Made by a program: the position numbers and the translations under genes | NCBI GenBank assembly: GCA_002943765.1 | Contig: PQWQ01000005.1 | Location: 1,302,001-1,366,000 of the forward strand | From: Psoroptes ovis | Taxonomy: Eukaryota > Arthropoda > Arachnida > Sarcoptiformes > Psoroptidae | DNA length: 64,000 bases | Reading direction: 5' to 3' | The notes under the pieces: model-generated | The model's database searches: none | Told to the model about the DNA's origin: nothing | Seen by the model: only the letters and a program-made list of their open reading frames with translations | Shown here: in pieces, positions 53,208 to 64,000 of the stretch | How positions within the stretch are numbered: position 1 is the first letter of the stretch | Layout: each line of letters begins with the position of its first letter

Positions 53208-53292
53208 ATTGGATTGTCCCATAAGTTCTTGCCGTTTTTTAGATTTATTTATTCGAAAAAAAATTGGCAAGAACTTATGGGACAACCTAATA
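53208..53292. mobile_element. Mariner-like MITE, copy D (perfect hairpin arms)
   Basis: The arm TTGTCCCATAAGTTCTTGCC (53215-53234 region) matches the complement of the right arm (53266-53286 region) over 20 bp without mismatch. ATTGGA/CTAAT flanks and TA-rich borders fit a mariner-type target site. It is the youngest-looking copy. There is no transposase. Confidence 0.8.
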
Positions 53293-53654
53293 ATTATGAT
53301 TATGGCTTTAATTCAAAATTATATTCATCATTCATATTTGATTCAAATTTAAATCAAGAATTCAAATCAGAATTTTAAATTTGAATAAAAATTTAAATTT
53401 CGATTCATATTCAAATTCAGTATCAAAGAATTTTACGGTCTAAAATGGACAAATTTAGATAGATTTTTTCGAGCATTGGAGCCACTATTGAATTGTTTGT
53501 GATATCATCATCGATAGAACATCTGGATTTATTTTTTCAATTGTAATTTGCATGAAAATGATTCATGATCAATAGACATCGATTGATCATCGTTGATTTT
53601 CACAAAATTTTTTTTCTCATTCACCATTGAACTGATTAATCATTTTTGATTGAT

Positions 53655-53674
53655 TTGTGTGTGTGTGTGTGTGT
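53655..53674. repeat. (GT)n microsatellite
   Basis: About ten GT units. Confidence 0.85.
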
Positions 53675-53964
53675 ATGTGGGGCTAATAAATTTGAATAGA
53701 AATAAATAAATTGATACAAACAAATGAAAGAAAAATATTTTGCGTAAATTTCAAATTTGAAAAGTTTATTCAAATTTCGAAATCATTTCAAAGGGTGAAA
53801 CAATTTAAAGAGTGAAGTGTGATGCACACACAAGCTATAGCATCACACCGAAACAAACTACGAAACAATCAAACTGAATCAAAGTGAATCAAATAAACAA
53901 ACAAACACAAAAACATCGAAAACAAATCAAAGAACTGAATGAATGACTTTAAGACTTTATCATC

Positions 53965-54001
53965 AAGAATCGAAACATACGGCAAAAATGTTTCGATTCT
54001 T
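53965..54001. repeat. Hairpin with 14-bp perfect arms
   Basis: AAGAATCGAAACAT (53965-53978) is complementary to 53988-54001, with a 9-nt loop. The function is unknown. Confidence 0.75.
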
Positions 54002-55529
54002 AAGAAGGAGAAAATGCTTTTCAAGCACCCATTAACCGATTGATTTGTTTGCGAAATTCTTTGTTTATTTGAACAATGTCTTTCACTCGAATCATTCATT
54101 CATTTGTAAATCAAGAATTTGAAGAATCAAAAATGAAGAACCGTCATTGAAAATGAATTTAAATGTAAATCATTTAACTCCATTTCAAACAATGGATGAA
54201 CTTTGAAAAATTTTTTGATTTATTCACTTTCAAATAAGTCGAATCGAATAAAAGAACCATTTTCAAATTTCAAATAAGTTTTTGATTTATTGATTTAAAA
54301 GTTCAAATAAAATTTTGAACATTTAAATCAATAAATATTCATTGCACAAGAAACACGTGCCAAAACCTCAAAATATTTTTTTCTATTCTCGTCGATTCAA
54401 TGATTGATGGATATTGATTTATGAATCTACTTGAAGATATGCGGAAATCGATCAAAAATCGATCGCAAATATTTCAATCGATTCAACCAATCAAAGATTT
54501 GAATTATGAAGTTTTGAATCATTGATATTTTTGATGATCCATGGATTTGTGTGTAGAATTACACTGGAATCATCATATCATTGATTCGCATTTGATCTTA
54601 GGGACAAAATTTTTTGGACAAATTCAATGATAATAATCATCATAATAATAACAATAATAACAAAATGGAAATTGAATGAGAAAATAATGATTTTTCCATT
54701 TACTTTTTTTTGACGAAAATTTGATTCATTTACTCTAATGTTTTTCTCATAAGATTTATTTCAAATTCCATTCATTTTTTGAATGTGTTTGTGTTGTTGT
54801 CTACGATAGACAACAACAATAACATCAACAACACCAATGAAATACAATTTACTTTCTAATGGATTTTCTTGCTTTACAAAACAAGAACTACGGCAAACAA
54901 ACACCACAAGACTGAACAAAGTCTATGCAAACAATGAATCAACCGAAATGCCGAAGAATCAAGAATCGAACAACAGACAAACAAATAAACCCATTTCACC
55001 GACTTTGAAGCTTCGAGAATTCAATTATTTAATCATTTGTGTGTTTGGTTGATGGTTGATGATCATACAGTATAATGATGATGGAAACAAATCATCTTCG
55101 AGAAGAAGAAAATAATATACTTTGATGAAGATAATGTATGTTATGATGTTCCCGAAGATAATTTTGATCATAATAATGACCATTTTTTTCTCCAAATTAT
55201 CAACTAAATATGAAATATTAATAATGAATTATTAATTGTTTGTTATTATTTAGATTATCATCATTAGATTATCATCATTAGATTATCATTATGATTATCA
55301 TATTTGAAAGTAATCATATGGCCATCATAATATCATTGATAATCATTGTTTAATCATTATCATTCAGTGTTTGATGGAATAATAATTGAAAATATTTGAT
55401 GTAAGATTCAGTCAAAAACACAAACACCTAAGACATCTCTAAAAATTCCAAGATATTGGCTGTTTTCCGAAAAAAAAATTCATGTTGATTTTTCAAAATC
55501 AATACATTTTCATTTTGATTCAATCGAAC

Positions 55530-55530
<1 letters not shown>

Positions 55531-55561
<31 letters not shown>
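55531..55561. repeat. A31 homopolymer
   Basis: Thirty-one consecutive A residues. No upstream gene-like or element-like sequence explains it as a retroposed poly(A) tail, and no AATAAA lies just before it. Confidence 0.9.
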
Positions 55562-55563
<2 letters not shown>

Positions 55564-56638
55564 CAAGGACAATCAAATAAGAATATTTGAATTAAAAAAT
55601 GGAAATTTTCGATTTACAAGTTTGATATCATGATTTAGATTCAATGATTTCAAATTGTTTTTTCGATTATCAATATAATAAAATAATTCTTGAGAATATT
55701 CTTATTCATATTTTTCCCTATATTTCATGTATTAAGAATATTGAAAGATACATTTCGATCAATCATTTTATTTATGATTTGAAATTTTGCTCAGAATTCT
55801 CACCTTAGAATCAGTGTTTGAATCATCAAAACACTTCTTTGAATTATCATTGAAAACATTGAAAACAAAATTTTTTGATCGAAATTTTCAATAAAGAAAA
55901 TATGTGTGAAATATATGAAATTAAATCAACATGAATATCTGATATCTTACTATTATCATATGAATAATTTAAATGCCTTACCTTTGGTTTGAATTTGTTG
56001 ATGATAAAAAATGATGAAAAAAAATTCAACAACAAAATGTATTAAGATGGCAAAGATGTCACAGAAATTTTCAAATAAATGTTTCATATATTTTTGATGA
56101 ATCCGATGCAAATTAATGGGAAATTTATTCGTGAGAATCAATTAATCACCACATTAATCGATGGATCGAATCGATTTGAATGAAATTTTGTTCGGAGTTT
56201 TCTTGTTTTATTTTAAATTCTTGAAATTTTTGGATTGTTGATGTGATTTTGGCTGCAAAATGGTTGCTGCAAATTATTAAAATATCAATGATGGAGATGA
56301 TATGATCAATCGCTGATGATTTGAGGGAACAAAAAATTCTTAAAACAAATTCTGATCTTAATGAATATTCTTGATTAATTTTCACGAAATAATCATTGAA
56401 TCATAAGAATCATTGATTAGTAGAGATGAATTTAATCAAATATAACCAAATTAACATAACAAAATATTACTGAAAGATTCAAGAATCTTTGATGAAATTC
56501 CTGTTTCCAAAATTTTATTATTTCAAAGTTGAAAACAAAAATTCAAATGTTGATCATCATCATTGATTCAAACACATATGCATTTCTGACATTGAAATTT
56601 CGTGAAAAAGCAAAGAAAATTTCTTCTTTTGAAAATGA

Positions 56639-56666
56639 ATTTCTTCTTCTTCTTCTTCTTCTTCTT
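56639..56666. repeat. (TTC)n microsatellite
   Basis: About nine TTC units. Confidence 0.85.
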
Positions 56667-58108
56667 TGAAAAACGAAAATTTCTTATTGAATTTCATCAA
56701 AATTGAGATGAAATGAAATTGAATTGAATTGAAATCCACCGAAATCAAATGAAATGAATTTCAGCACAAAAAAAAAATGAAAAAACCTTAACCACTCATG
56801 TTCGATTGAAATATTGCAGACATGTATGGTGATCATGAAGAAGAAGAAGATGAAGATGGAGAAGGTACAATCATTGAATGAAATGAAATGATGATGACGA
56901 CATCGAAGACTTTGCACAAAATCATTGACAAACAAATACACATATAAACACACGAATGCAATATTCAATTGGATTTTGTTTGTTTTAATGAACAACAACA
57001 ACGACAACAACAACAAACAAACAGTAAGAAAAGGTAGAATATGATTATAACGAACAAAGATGTACATGGCTAACGTATGTGAACATAATCAATAAACAAA
57101 ATCATTGAACATAATCATCGATTGTGGTACACAGAAATGAATCTGTTTATTAGTATTTCATCTTCGTAATCATTATTCGTTGTCATTATTTGTTGCTCAT
57201 AAGATGGTAAATGTGATGGTAAATTGATTCGTTTGAAATGTTTGTTGTTTATTTGTTTTTTTCAAAGATTATACATTTTTCAATGAATAAATAGAATTGA
57301 TTGATTGATCGATGAATTAATTGAATGATTTTCGGTGAATAATTTAGCAAACAGGTACCAATTATGACAATAGTACATTGAAGGGTTATACATAAGCGGT
57401 TTGAGAGGTGTTTCTTCATAGATTCTTGAAAATTGATTTTTGAATCAATGAAAATTACAAGTGTAAATGATAATTATCAAAACAGGTGCAATCAGATCAC
57501 AAATTAAATGTTTTCAGATTCAAAAAAAAAATTGACAACAAGTTTTAAAGGGTTGCAATAGGGTTTTGAAATGGTGTCCAAAATTCCTTTGAGGCAAAAT
57601 TGATGGTCGAATTTGATCGAATTTGAATTTGATGATCAAATTTGAGCAAATTTTATAGATGAAATCGGATGAAATTCTCGAGAAATTGCTTGCGGTCAAA
57701 ATTTAGGCCATCATTGCCCTATTACAAACCCACTAATTATCAATCATTGATCTTGATTTTCAATTTTCTTTATGAATCATTTAATTTTGAAATTTTTCAT
57801 CATAAAAAAAAAATAATCAAAATTGATGCATTTCAATCAATTTCAGCGATTCAGTTTCACTTGGAGACAAGAAGCTATACTTTTAAGAGGTATAAACCTT
57901 TCAAACTATACTTTTAAAAGGTAAAAAGCTTAAGCATTGCGTACCCTTTTAGCAAAGGCAAACATATTTAGCGGCTCGTTATTATTATTATTATCATCAT
58001 CATAACCAAATGCAAATGACAAAAATTATTTAAAATTTAAAAAATAATGAAAATAAATGATGAAAACGTACCTTGATTACCTTGGATTTATGATAATAAT
58101 AATAATAG

Positions 58109-58132
58109 TAATTACAATTTAAATTGTAATTA
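58109..58132. repeat. 24-bp perfect palindrome
   Basis: An AT-rich palindrome centred on TTTAAA, next to a TAA repeat. Confidence 0.7.
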
Positions 58133-58237
58133 TTATTAAGGGATTAAATGTATGTTTGTTTGTTTGTGTATTTGTGTGTATGTATCGGTATAAACATTAA
58201 AGAAAAAAAATGTTAATTTTTTATGCATTTTCAAGTG

Positions 58238-58315
58238 AGGCTGTCCAGAAAATTTTATCGGGTTTATCAATTAAACTCAATAGTAAAATGGTTGAAAACT
58301 TTCCGGACAAGCCTA
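58238..58315. mobile_element. Mariner-like MITE, copy E (diverged)
   Basis: The left arm AGGCTGTCCAGAAAATTTT pairs imperfectly with the right arm GAAAACTTTCCGGACAAGCC. It is an old copy, lying directly beside copy F. Confidence 0.6.
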
Positions 58316-58331
58316 GGTATATGCTCATTTG

Positions 58332-58407
58332 TTTGTCCAAAAAGTTTTTGCGTATTTTAAGCAAGCTTTTTCATTGATTTTAACTGATGAACTTTTCGGA
58401 CAACACC
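58332..58407. mobile_element. Mariner-like MITE, copy F
   Basis: The left arm TTTGTCCAAAAAGTTTTTGCG pairs with the right arm GATGAACTTTTCGGACAACA. It lies 16 bp from copy E, so the two form a tandem pair. Confidence 0.6.
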
Positions 58408-61089
58408 AAAAATATCTTTACATGTATTTTTCCCTATCTTATCTAATATTTCAATATCTCATTATTTCTTGCCATTATGCAAACACACACACACACAAAC
58501 ACAGAAAAGCCAATTCTATATTTAAATTTGAAAATGTTTATTATTATTATTATCAATTCAGGATATTTATTTATTCATTTTGTTTATTTTTTGGATTATT
58601 TCATTTTTTGTGTGTATTTATTGACATAACACTGACGTCATTTGTAATTTGGGTATTTTTTTTCGTTTGTTGAATATTCAAAATTTACCGATTCACCGAT
58701 TTTTGGCTGATTTTAGCAGATTTTGGCTAGATTTCCAGGTGGTTTTCGAGCCGATCTGAGCCGAATTTCGACCGATTTGGAGTCGATTTCAGGTGAATTA
58801 TGGCCCAATGTCGATGAATTTGATTGTAAACACCGAACACATAGACACCTGGACACGAACGCGAATCTCAGGCATCAAGGCACCACATTGAAACCACACA
58901 CAGATTGAATCAAGTAGAATAAACAAACACACGAACATTGTTTATCGATTGTAAAATTACATAAATCAGTGTTGTAACACCTTATGTAAACAACACCTTT
59001 TAGCTTGGTGCTTTTGTTGTTGCTGTTGTTGATATTTGATTTGATTAAATTTTGATTAAATTGAATTGAATCGACATTAAGTGTTAATTGCTTTTGATTG
59101 ATTAGTTTTGTTTTTTATGGCAAGTGATGATGGATCTGAACCTCTTCATTTCTTAACAACCCGAAAGGTTGCCAAGGTATTCGTCGACGAATGCAACTGA
59201 CTAAGCATGAATAAAGTCGTCAAAAATGTAAAAGGGTTCAATTCTCATTTAATTGGTTTGATAATTGATTCATATGGCAAAAATGGAATTGGAACAATGC
59301 TTTCTACGAAATCCAATTCAAACAATGCTTAGAGCATATGCGGAAAAGAATATTCTCTGCAGCAGCAACAACAGCATTACCTCTCGAGCCCGATTACATT
59401 TATCATTTATATGAAACTAAATGCATTCAACTGAAACATTATCTTTTGAAGCATTACCAGATGAATATTCTGGGACATTTACCATGGAAAATATTCTGGA
59501 GCATTTATACAAATTTACCTGGAACATTTTTTCTATTTACCTGGAATTTTGTTTATCACAATGAATGAATGAATGAAATTGAATAAATTGAAAATTGAAT
59601 GAACAAATTGGAATAATTATGACAAAATAAATCATAATTATCATAAATCAATGAACAAACAACAAACGAATGAAGACACAAATTCCATGAATATTTTTCG
59701 TTCGTTTGTTTGTTTGCTTGTTTGTTTTCGGAATTCTTTAGGAATTGTTCGTTTTTGATTCATTGTACCTTTGATAAACGAATTGCCCTCGATTCATTAT
59801 TCAAAAGGGTTAGGAGAATGTAAAATATTCAGAATATTCAGAATTTATTCGAAATATGCTTAAATATTTCAATGTTTTCTGAAGAATTCACAGAAAATTC
59901 TTCATAATTTGTATTAATTACGAATAATTGGAACAAATCGGATTCATTCAATGATAAATTTCGATTCAAAGATCGAAAATGAATCAAAATTAAATCAAAC
60001 TGAATCAACCATTCTTCATTGACACTCATAATTCACTGTGAGAGCGATAATTGAGATAAATCATGGTGACAGAATACAAATTCGGGTACAAATACTGAAT
60101 GAATTCTCTCACATAAAGAGTTGGGCTTTTCAAAGCTTTTTGAAGTTCTTCGAAGCTTTTCGAAGTTTGGAGCCCTTTATCAAGGTTCATTAAGCTATTT
60201 TGGCTAGCCATCGATGATCATGATCATGGTATTCGTGTTGTTGATTATGGTGGTGAAAAGGTGGTGGTGGTACACCATCTTTGAGAATTTCTTCTTTAAT
60301 CAACTTTTATTTTTGCTGATTAAGATGATTCGATTTGAAAGATTTGATTCGGTTTTTTTTCTTAAAAAGTTGATTTTCAATTTTTATAATTCTTATTCAT
60401 TATTCAATGGCTTGTCATTTCATTCATTTCACTGAATTCACATTCAATTCAATTCACATTCAATGGATGGATGGATGATTGGCTTGTTTTTTTTTCTCGT
60501 TCGAATTGGACGTGATTATCGTCACATGTGGTGGTGTTGGTGATGGTGGTGGTGGTGAACATGTCGTTGAAGTACTCACGTACCGTCATCGTCACCACCA
60601 CCACCACCAACACCATTTACCATCGCCAGCAACAGTAATCAACAAACAAATAGTGGCTGGCAATTCAATATTTGAGGTTCGAACCTCAAGCAATTACGTC
60701 AATTGCAGATATTTTTTATCATAAATTAAAATACGAAGCAAAAATTCATGTCACATCGAATGAATTTTTAATTTAGTTTTAATTTAATTCATTTTTTTTT
60801 TGAATGATTTCGATGTTGCTGATGTTGATGATGATGATGATGATGTAATTAATTGTTGCTGATTGTTGATCGCTGTTTGTTTGTTTGTCGAGTTGTACAA
60901 GTGACATATAAATATAAATATGAATATGAATATGTATTCATTTGAAAATGGAAAATCAAACTAATCTAAAATTCACAAATCATTGAATTTTACTAAAATT
61001 CACTCTTATCGACTGTTTGATTGTCGTTGGATTGGAAAATACCCATATACTAAAATGAATGTGTTTTTGAATGAAGGAAAAAACACACA

Positions 61090-61290
61090 AAATATATGTA
61101 ACCTTTGATAATGTGCGATGACCTTTGAAAGCGTGTTTCCTTCCTTGAAAATGCGTAACCTTTTAAAAATGTATATGTTTTGAATTATTTATAACCACTG
61201 AATTGTACAAGCTTTGAAAGCGTACGAATTTTAAAAATGGACAGCCTTATGAATGAATGTATAATCTTTCATAGCCTTTGAAATGTTCAT
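61090..61290 (+). repeat. Degenerate array of ACCTTTGAAAATGTG-like units
   Basis: About seven imperfect copies of a unit resembling ACCTTTGAAAATGTGTA follow one another (for example TAACCTTTGATAATGTG, TGACCTTTGAAAGCGTG and TAACCTTTTAAAAATG). The spacing is irregular, about 20-40 bp. Confidence 0.55.
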
Positions 61291-62235
61291 CAGAAAAATG
61301 CTATACCATCAAATATATCAAATATACCATTATTATCAATGATTTCTTGAGAATATTCGTTTCCAAGCTATTCATTTTGGTTTGATTATGTATTTATGAA
61401 CAACCATTTCATAATCAATTTCATCTATAATCAAATGTACAAATGATTTTGTTATCGAAATCAAGATTTAGAATTGATTATCAATCAATTCAATGAGAAT
61501 GGATGGTGATAATATTTTATATTTTCATCGGAAAAAATCGAAAATGAAAAAAATGATTAAATTATCACTTATTTATTCATTTAAAATACATAAATATTTT
61601 CATTTCTGATGATTTTTTTTCCAAATTTGCCATCATCACAAATCATTTACGTCATCGTTTATGATTCATATTTTTACATTGACAGCAAATAAACACAAAG
61701 ATTACCACAAATAAATACGAGGGAATAAATGAATGAATTAATGCAATGAATGGATTGATTGAGAATGGAAATTACAATCAAAATTAATCAATCAAATTTC
61801 GAACAATCAATTTTGAAAGGAAAAAAAAAATAAAAACGATTGCTCAAAGGCAAATTTTCTATTTTTTGAAAGATTTTCTTTCCCTCAATTTGATATTTGC
61901 AGCATGCAAGCGATTCAGCTTGAATTAGCTGTCATTGATTATCAGATGAAATTGATTCATTTTCAATTGAATGTCAACTTTGAATTCGGGGCCAAAATAT
62001 CACTAGGTGATTACAGGAGGCTAACCGCAGGTCATCAATCGGTCAAACATTTTGAATTCCGGGAATTCATCCTTGAATGCAAGTCAAACATTTCCCTATT
62101 CATTTTCTACCCCTTTGACTTGCCGCTGATTCGCTTTAAATGGATTCATTTTGAATGAGAAAAAAATGATTATCTTAATGGAACACAATCAAGGAATATT
62201 CTACGGAATGATCTCGATTATCATTGGAAAAATTA

Positions 62236-62275
62236 AACAAACAAACAAATAAACAAACAAATGAATGAATGAATA
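62236..62275. repeat. AAAC/AATG tetranucleotide tract
   Basis: Several AAAC units pass into AATG units. Confidence 0.75.
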
Positions 62276-63051
62276 AAATGACCAAATGAATTTAGACATA
62301 TTCATTTATGGCAAATGACAACGAAGATATAATCTCATCATCATAAATTTTTTTTTTTTACAGAAATTCATACAATTTTGGTTCTCAGATTTATTTTCTG
62401 TATGAAATAATTTACATATTTTGTATATTAACTCATTATGAATTCACATTATTATTATCAAAAATCATTTGTATCGTTATAAATGATGATTATTGAGCAA
62501 TTCAGAATTATGATTTTGCTTTATTTCGCTTGAAAATATCATTGGAATTTCGGCTGATGAAATTTCGGATGAAGATAAATCACCCGGCGGCCATTAATTC
62601 AGTGATTTCACTGAATTCAAGTACTGTAATTATGCTTTATGTAACGAGTTATGAAAGGGTTGTGGAAAGGTTACAAAATTGATTGAATTTGAATTCTGTT
62701 CAAGTGAAGCTAAGTCACGGAAATTTCGCAATATCACCATGTGGCCTAGTAGAATCGCATATGGCCATATGGGGAAACAAAACGCTCTCATTGAACACAT
62801 TGAACTCAGTGAGTAAACACTTCAGCAAGTGGTAAATTTTGGCACAAATCATTGGAACAATTGGCAATGGCAAACACAAATAACAATGATTATCATTAAA
62901 TTATCACCATTATTCGGCACAATTTAATTGTTAACTTGAAATATATGAAATAATTATTTCTTTCAAAAATAAAAACGAAATGAATCCGATCGGTGAAATG
63001 ACAAAAACATTCATATGAATTATGCGCGAATGAAATAGCCAAGAAATGAAA

Positions 63052-63136
63052 TATTAGGTCGTCCGAAAAGTATTTGCCGGTGAAATCGTCGAAGCAGCAT
63101 ACTGGAAATCGGCGAAAACTTTTCGGACAGCCGAAT
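63052..63136. mobile_element. Mariner-like MITE, copy G
   Basis: The left arm TATTAGGTCGTCCGAAAAGT (continuing ATTTGCCG) pairs with the right arm CGGCGAAAACTTTTCGGACA. TATTAGG at the border fits mariner ends, which commonly start TTAGG next to a TA target. It is non-autonomous. Confidence 0.75.
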
Positions 63137-64000
63137 ATTTTCTTTAAGACATTCATTCATATTGGATTGAATTGAATTCATTTCATTCATTCATTTCGCA
63201 CGGTAAGCGGTATGACATACACACAATTTACCTGAAAATATCAATTGAAACAAATATGATGGAAAACTGAAATTGAAACTCTTGAAAGATTGAAAATTAA
63301 TTGAAATCAATCAAAAGGTAAATGCAATGAGAACCAAATCAAATTGACATGATTCGGAGCTGAGAATTCGTAATTCTCATTCGAATATTTGATGAATATT
63401 TCCTCGAAAATCATTCCCTGAACAATCATTGAGTCCTTGACTCTATATGGACCATTGGACCGTGAAAGTACTGGAAATTCTAGCCAAACGACGATAATTT
63501 GATACTTTAAGTACCAAACATCGAACCATTGAATTCGTCAAGGTAGAATTCTTGGGTTTTTTTTAATTAAAATTCAAAATTTGAAAATTCTTTGAAAGAA
63601 ATTTAAATTGAATTTCTTTCTTTTGAAAAGAATTTCAAATAAGATATCAAATTGTATGAATTTAATTAAAAAAAATAGAAATAAAAATAATTTCCATTTC
63701 ATTTGTTCCATTTGTATTCAAAGTAAAAAAATGGAAAAATGTAAAAATTCAATCATTCTTTATCAACATCACATCATACAAATATCAGATATTCATGATT
63801 TGATGTAAAATCCATGATTAGATTCAACATTATATACGTATCAAGAATATATGATCCATCCACTCATTTATTCATTTATTTAATCATTTTGATTAATTAA
63901 TTTTTTTGGAAATTTCATTATCATTGAATAATGAAGAAGAGTTAAGAATTAAGAGTAATAAGAATTAAGAATTAAAAGTTAAGAATTAATACGAAATAAC
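63137..64000. other. Non-coding right end
   Basis: AT-rich DNA ending in AAGAATTAAGA-type repeats. I see no gene. Confidence 0.5.

Larger units (their letters stand above)
53293..58237. other. Non-coding stretch
   Basis: No supported gene. It has a GT tract, an A31 run, a TTC tract, a 14-bp-armed hairpin (53965-54001) and AAGGT/TATAC motif clusters at 57.38 and 57.87-57.95 kb. Open frames here are short and compositionally simple. Confidence 0.5.
58408..63051. other. Non-coding stretch
   Basis: No supported gene. It contains a degenerate CCGATTT-rich patch (58690-58800), an 18-bp palindrome TTGAGGTTCGAACCTCAA (60672-60689), CACCAC-rich DNA near 60590 and the degenerate array at 61090-61290. 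Confidence 0.5.

Noticed and set aside
60672..60689. TTGAGGTTCGAACCTCAA as a tRNA T-arm
   Set aside because: It is a plain 18-bp palindrome; no acceptor stem, D-arm or anticodon arm fits around it.
60479..60724. 81-codon frame with Gly and His runs
   Set aside because: Produced by GGT/CAC simple repeats; no protein-like sequence otherwise.

Overview
This window is eukaryotic nuclear DNA from an arthropod-type animal. It is strongly AT-rich, has split genes with very short GT-AG introns (mostly 60-110 bp), AATAAA poly(A) signals, asparagine/glutamine/histidine homopolymers in its proteins, mariner-like miniature elements and many small microsatellites. The style (compact AT-rich genes, TCATTCATT and GATGAT simple repeats) fits an acariform mite such as a dust-mite relative. 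That assignment is inference; no species marker is present.

Layout. Positions 1-16.0 kb hold no gene that I can support: simple repeats, short degenerate motifs and two mariner-like MITEs. A gene-dense block follows at 16.0-28.5 kb. It holds a membrane-anchored CPPED1-like metallophosphoesterase (minus, 3 exons, 407 aa), an unrecognised 255-aa basic protein (plus), a second CPPED1-like paralogue (plus, 2 exons, 346 aa), an SLC17-type transporter (minus, intronless, 464 aa) and a secreted protein with six CUB domains (minus, 4 exons, 1542 aa). Positions 28.5-34.2 kb are apparently non-coding. A candidate insulin/relaxin-like prohormone lies at 34.2-35.1 kb (plus, 298 aa). A nine-exon adenylyl cyclase of the AC2/4/7 (Ac76E) class fills 36.0-48.8 kb (minus, 1802 aa), with a 6.6-kb second intron. 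Positions 48.8-64 kb are again non-coding as far as I can see, with five more MITEs and a degenerate repeat array.

I assembled the exons by reading donor and acceptor sites and checking that phases agree. All spliced reading frames stay open end to end, which supports the models strongly.

How the genes relate. The two phosphoesterases are an inverted duplicate pair sharing one intron position and phase. The minus copy keeps the full metal-binding set. The plus copy has reciprocal Asp/Asn changes at two catalytic motifs and has gained many N-glycosylation sequons, which suggests it has diverged in function. The plus phosphoesterase and the SLC17 transporter converge with only 68 bp between stop codons, so their 3' ends probably overlap. 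The adenylyl cyclase (cAMP production downstream of G proteins) and the putative insulin-like hormone converge head-on, but nothing in the sequence ties their functions together.

The most interesting signals are the Asp/Asn swap in the plus phosphoesterase, the divergent insulin-like precursor, the six-cysteine CUB protein, the short hairpin MITE family (seven copies, one with perfect 20-bp arms) and a lexicon of short AAGGT/TATAC motifs confined to the gene-poor flanks.
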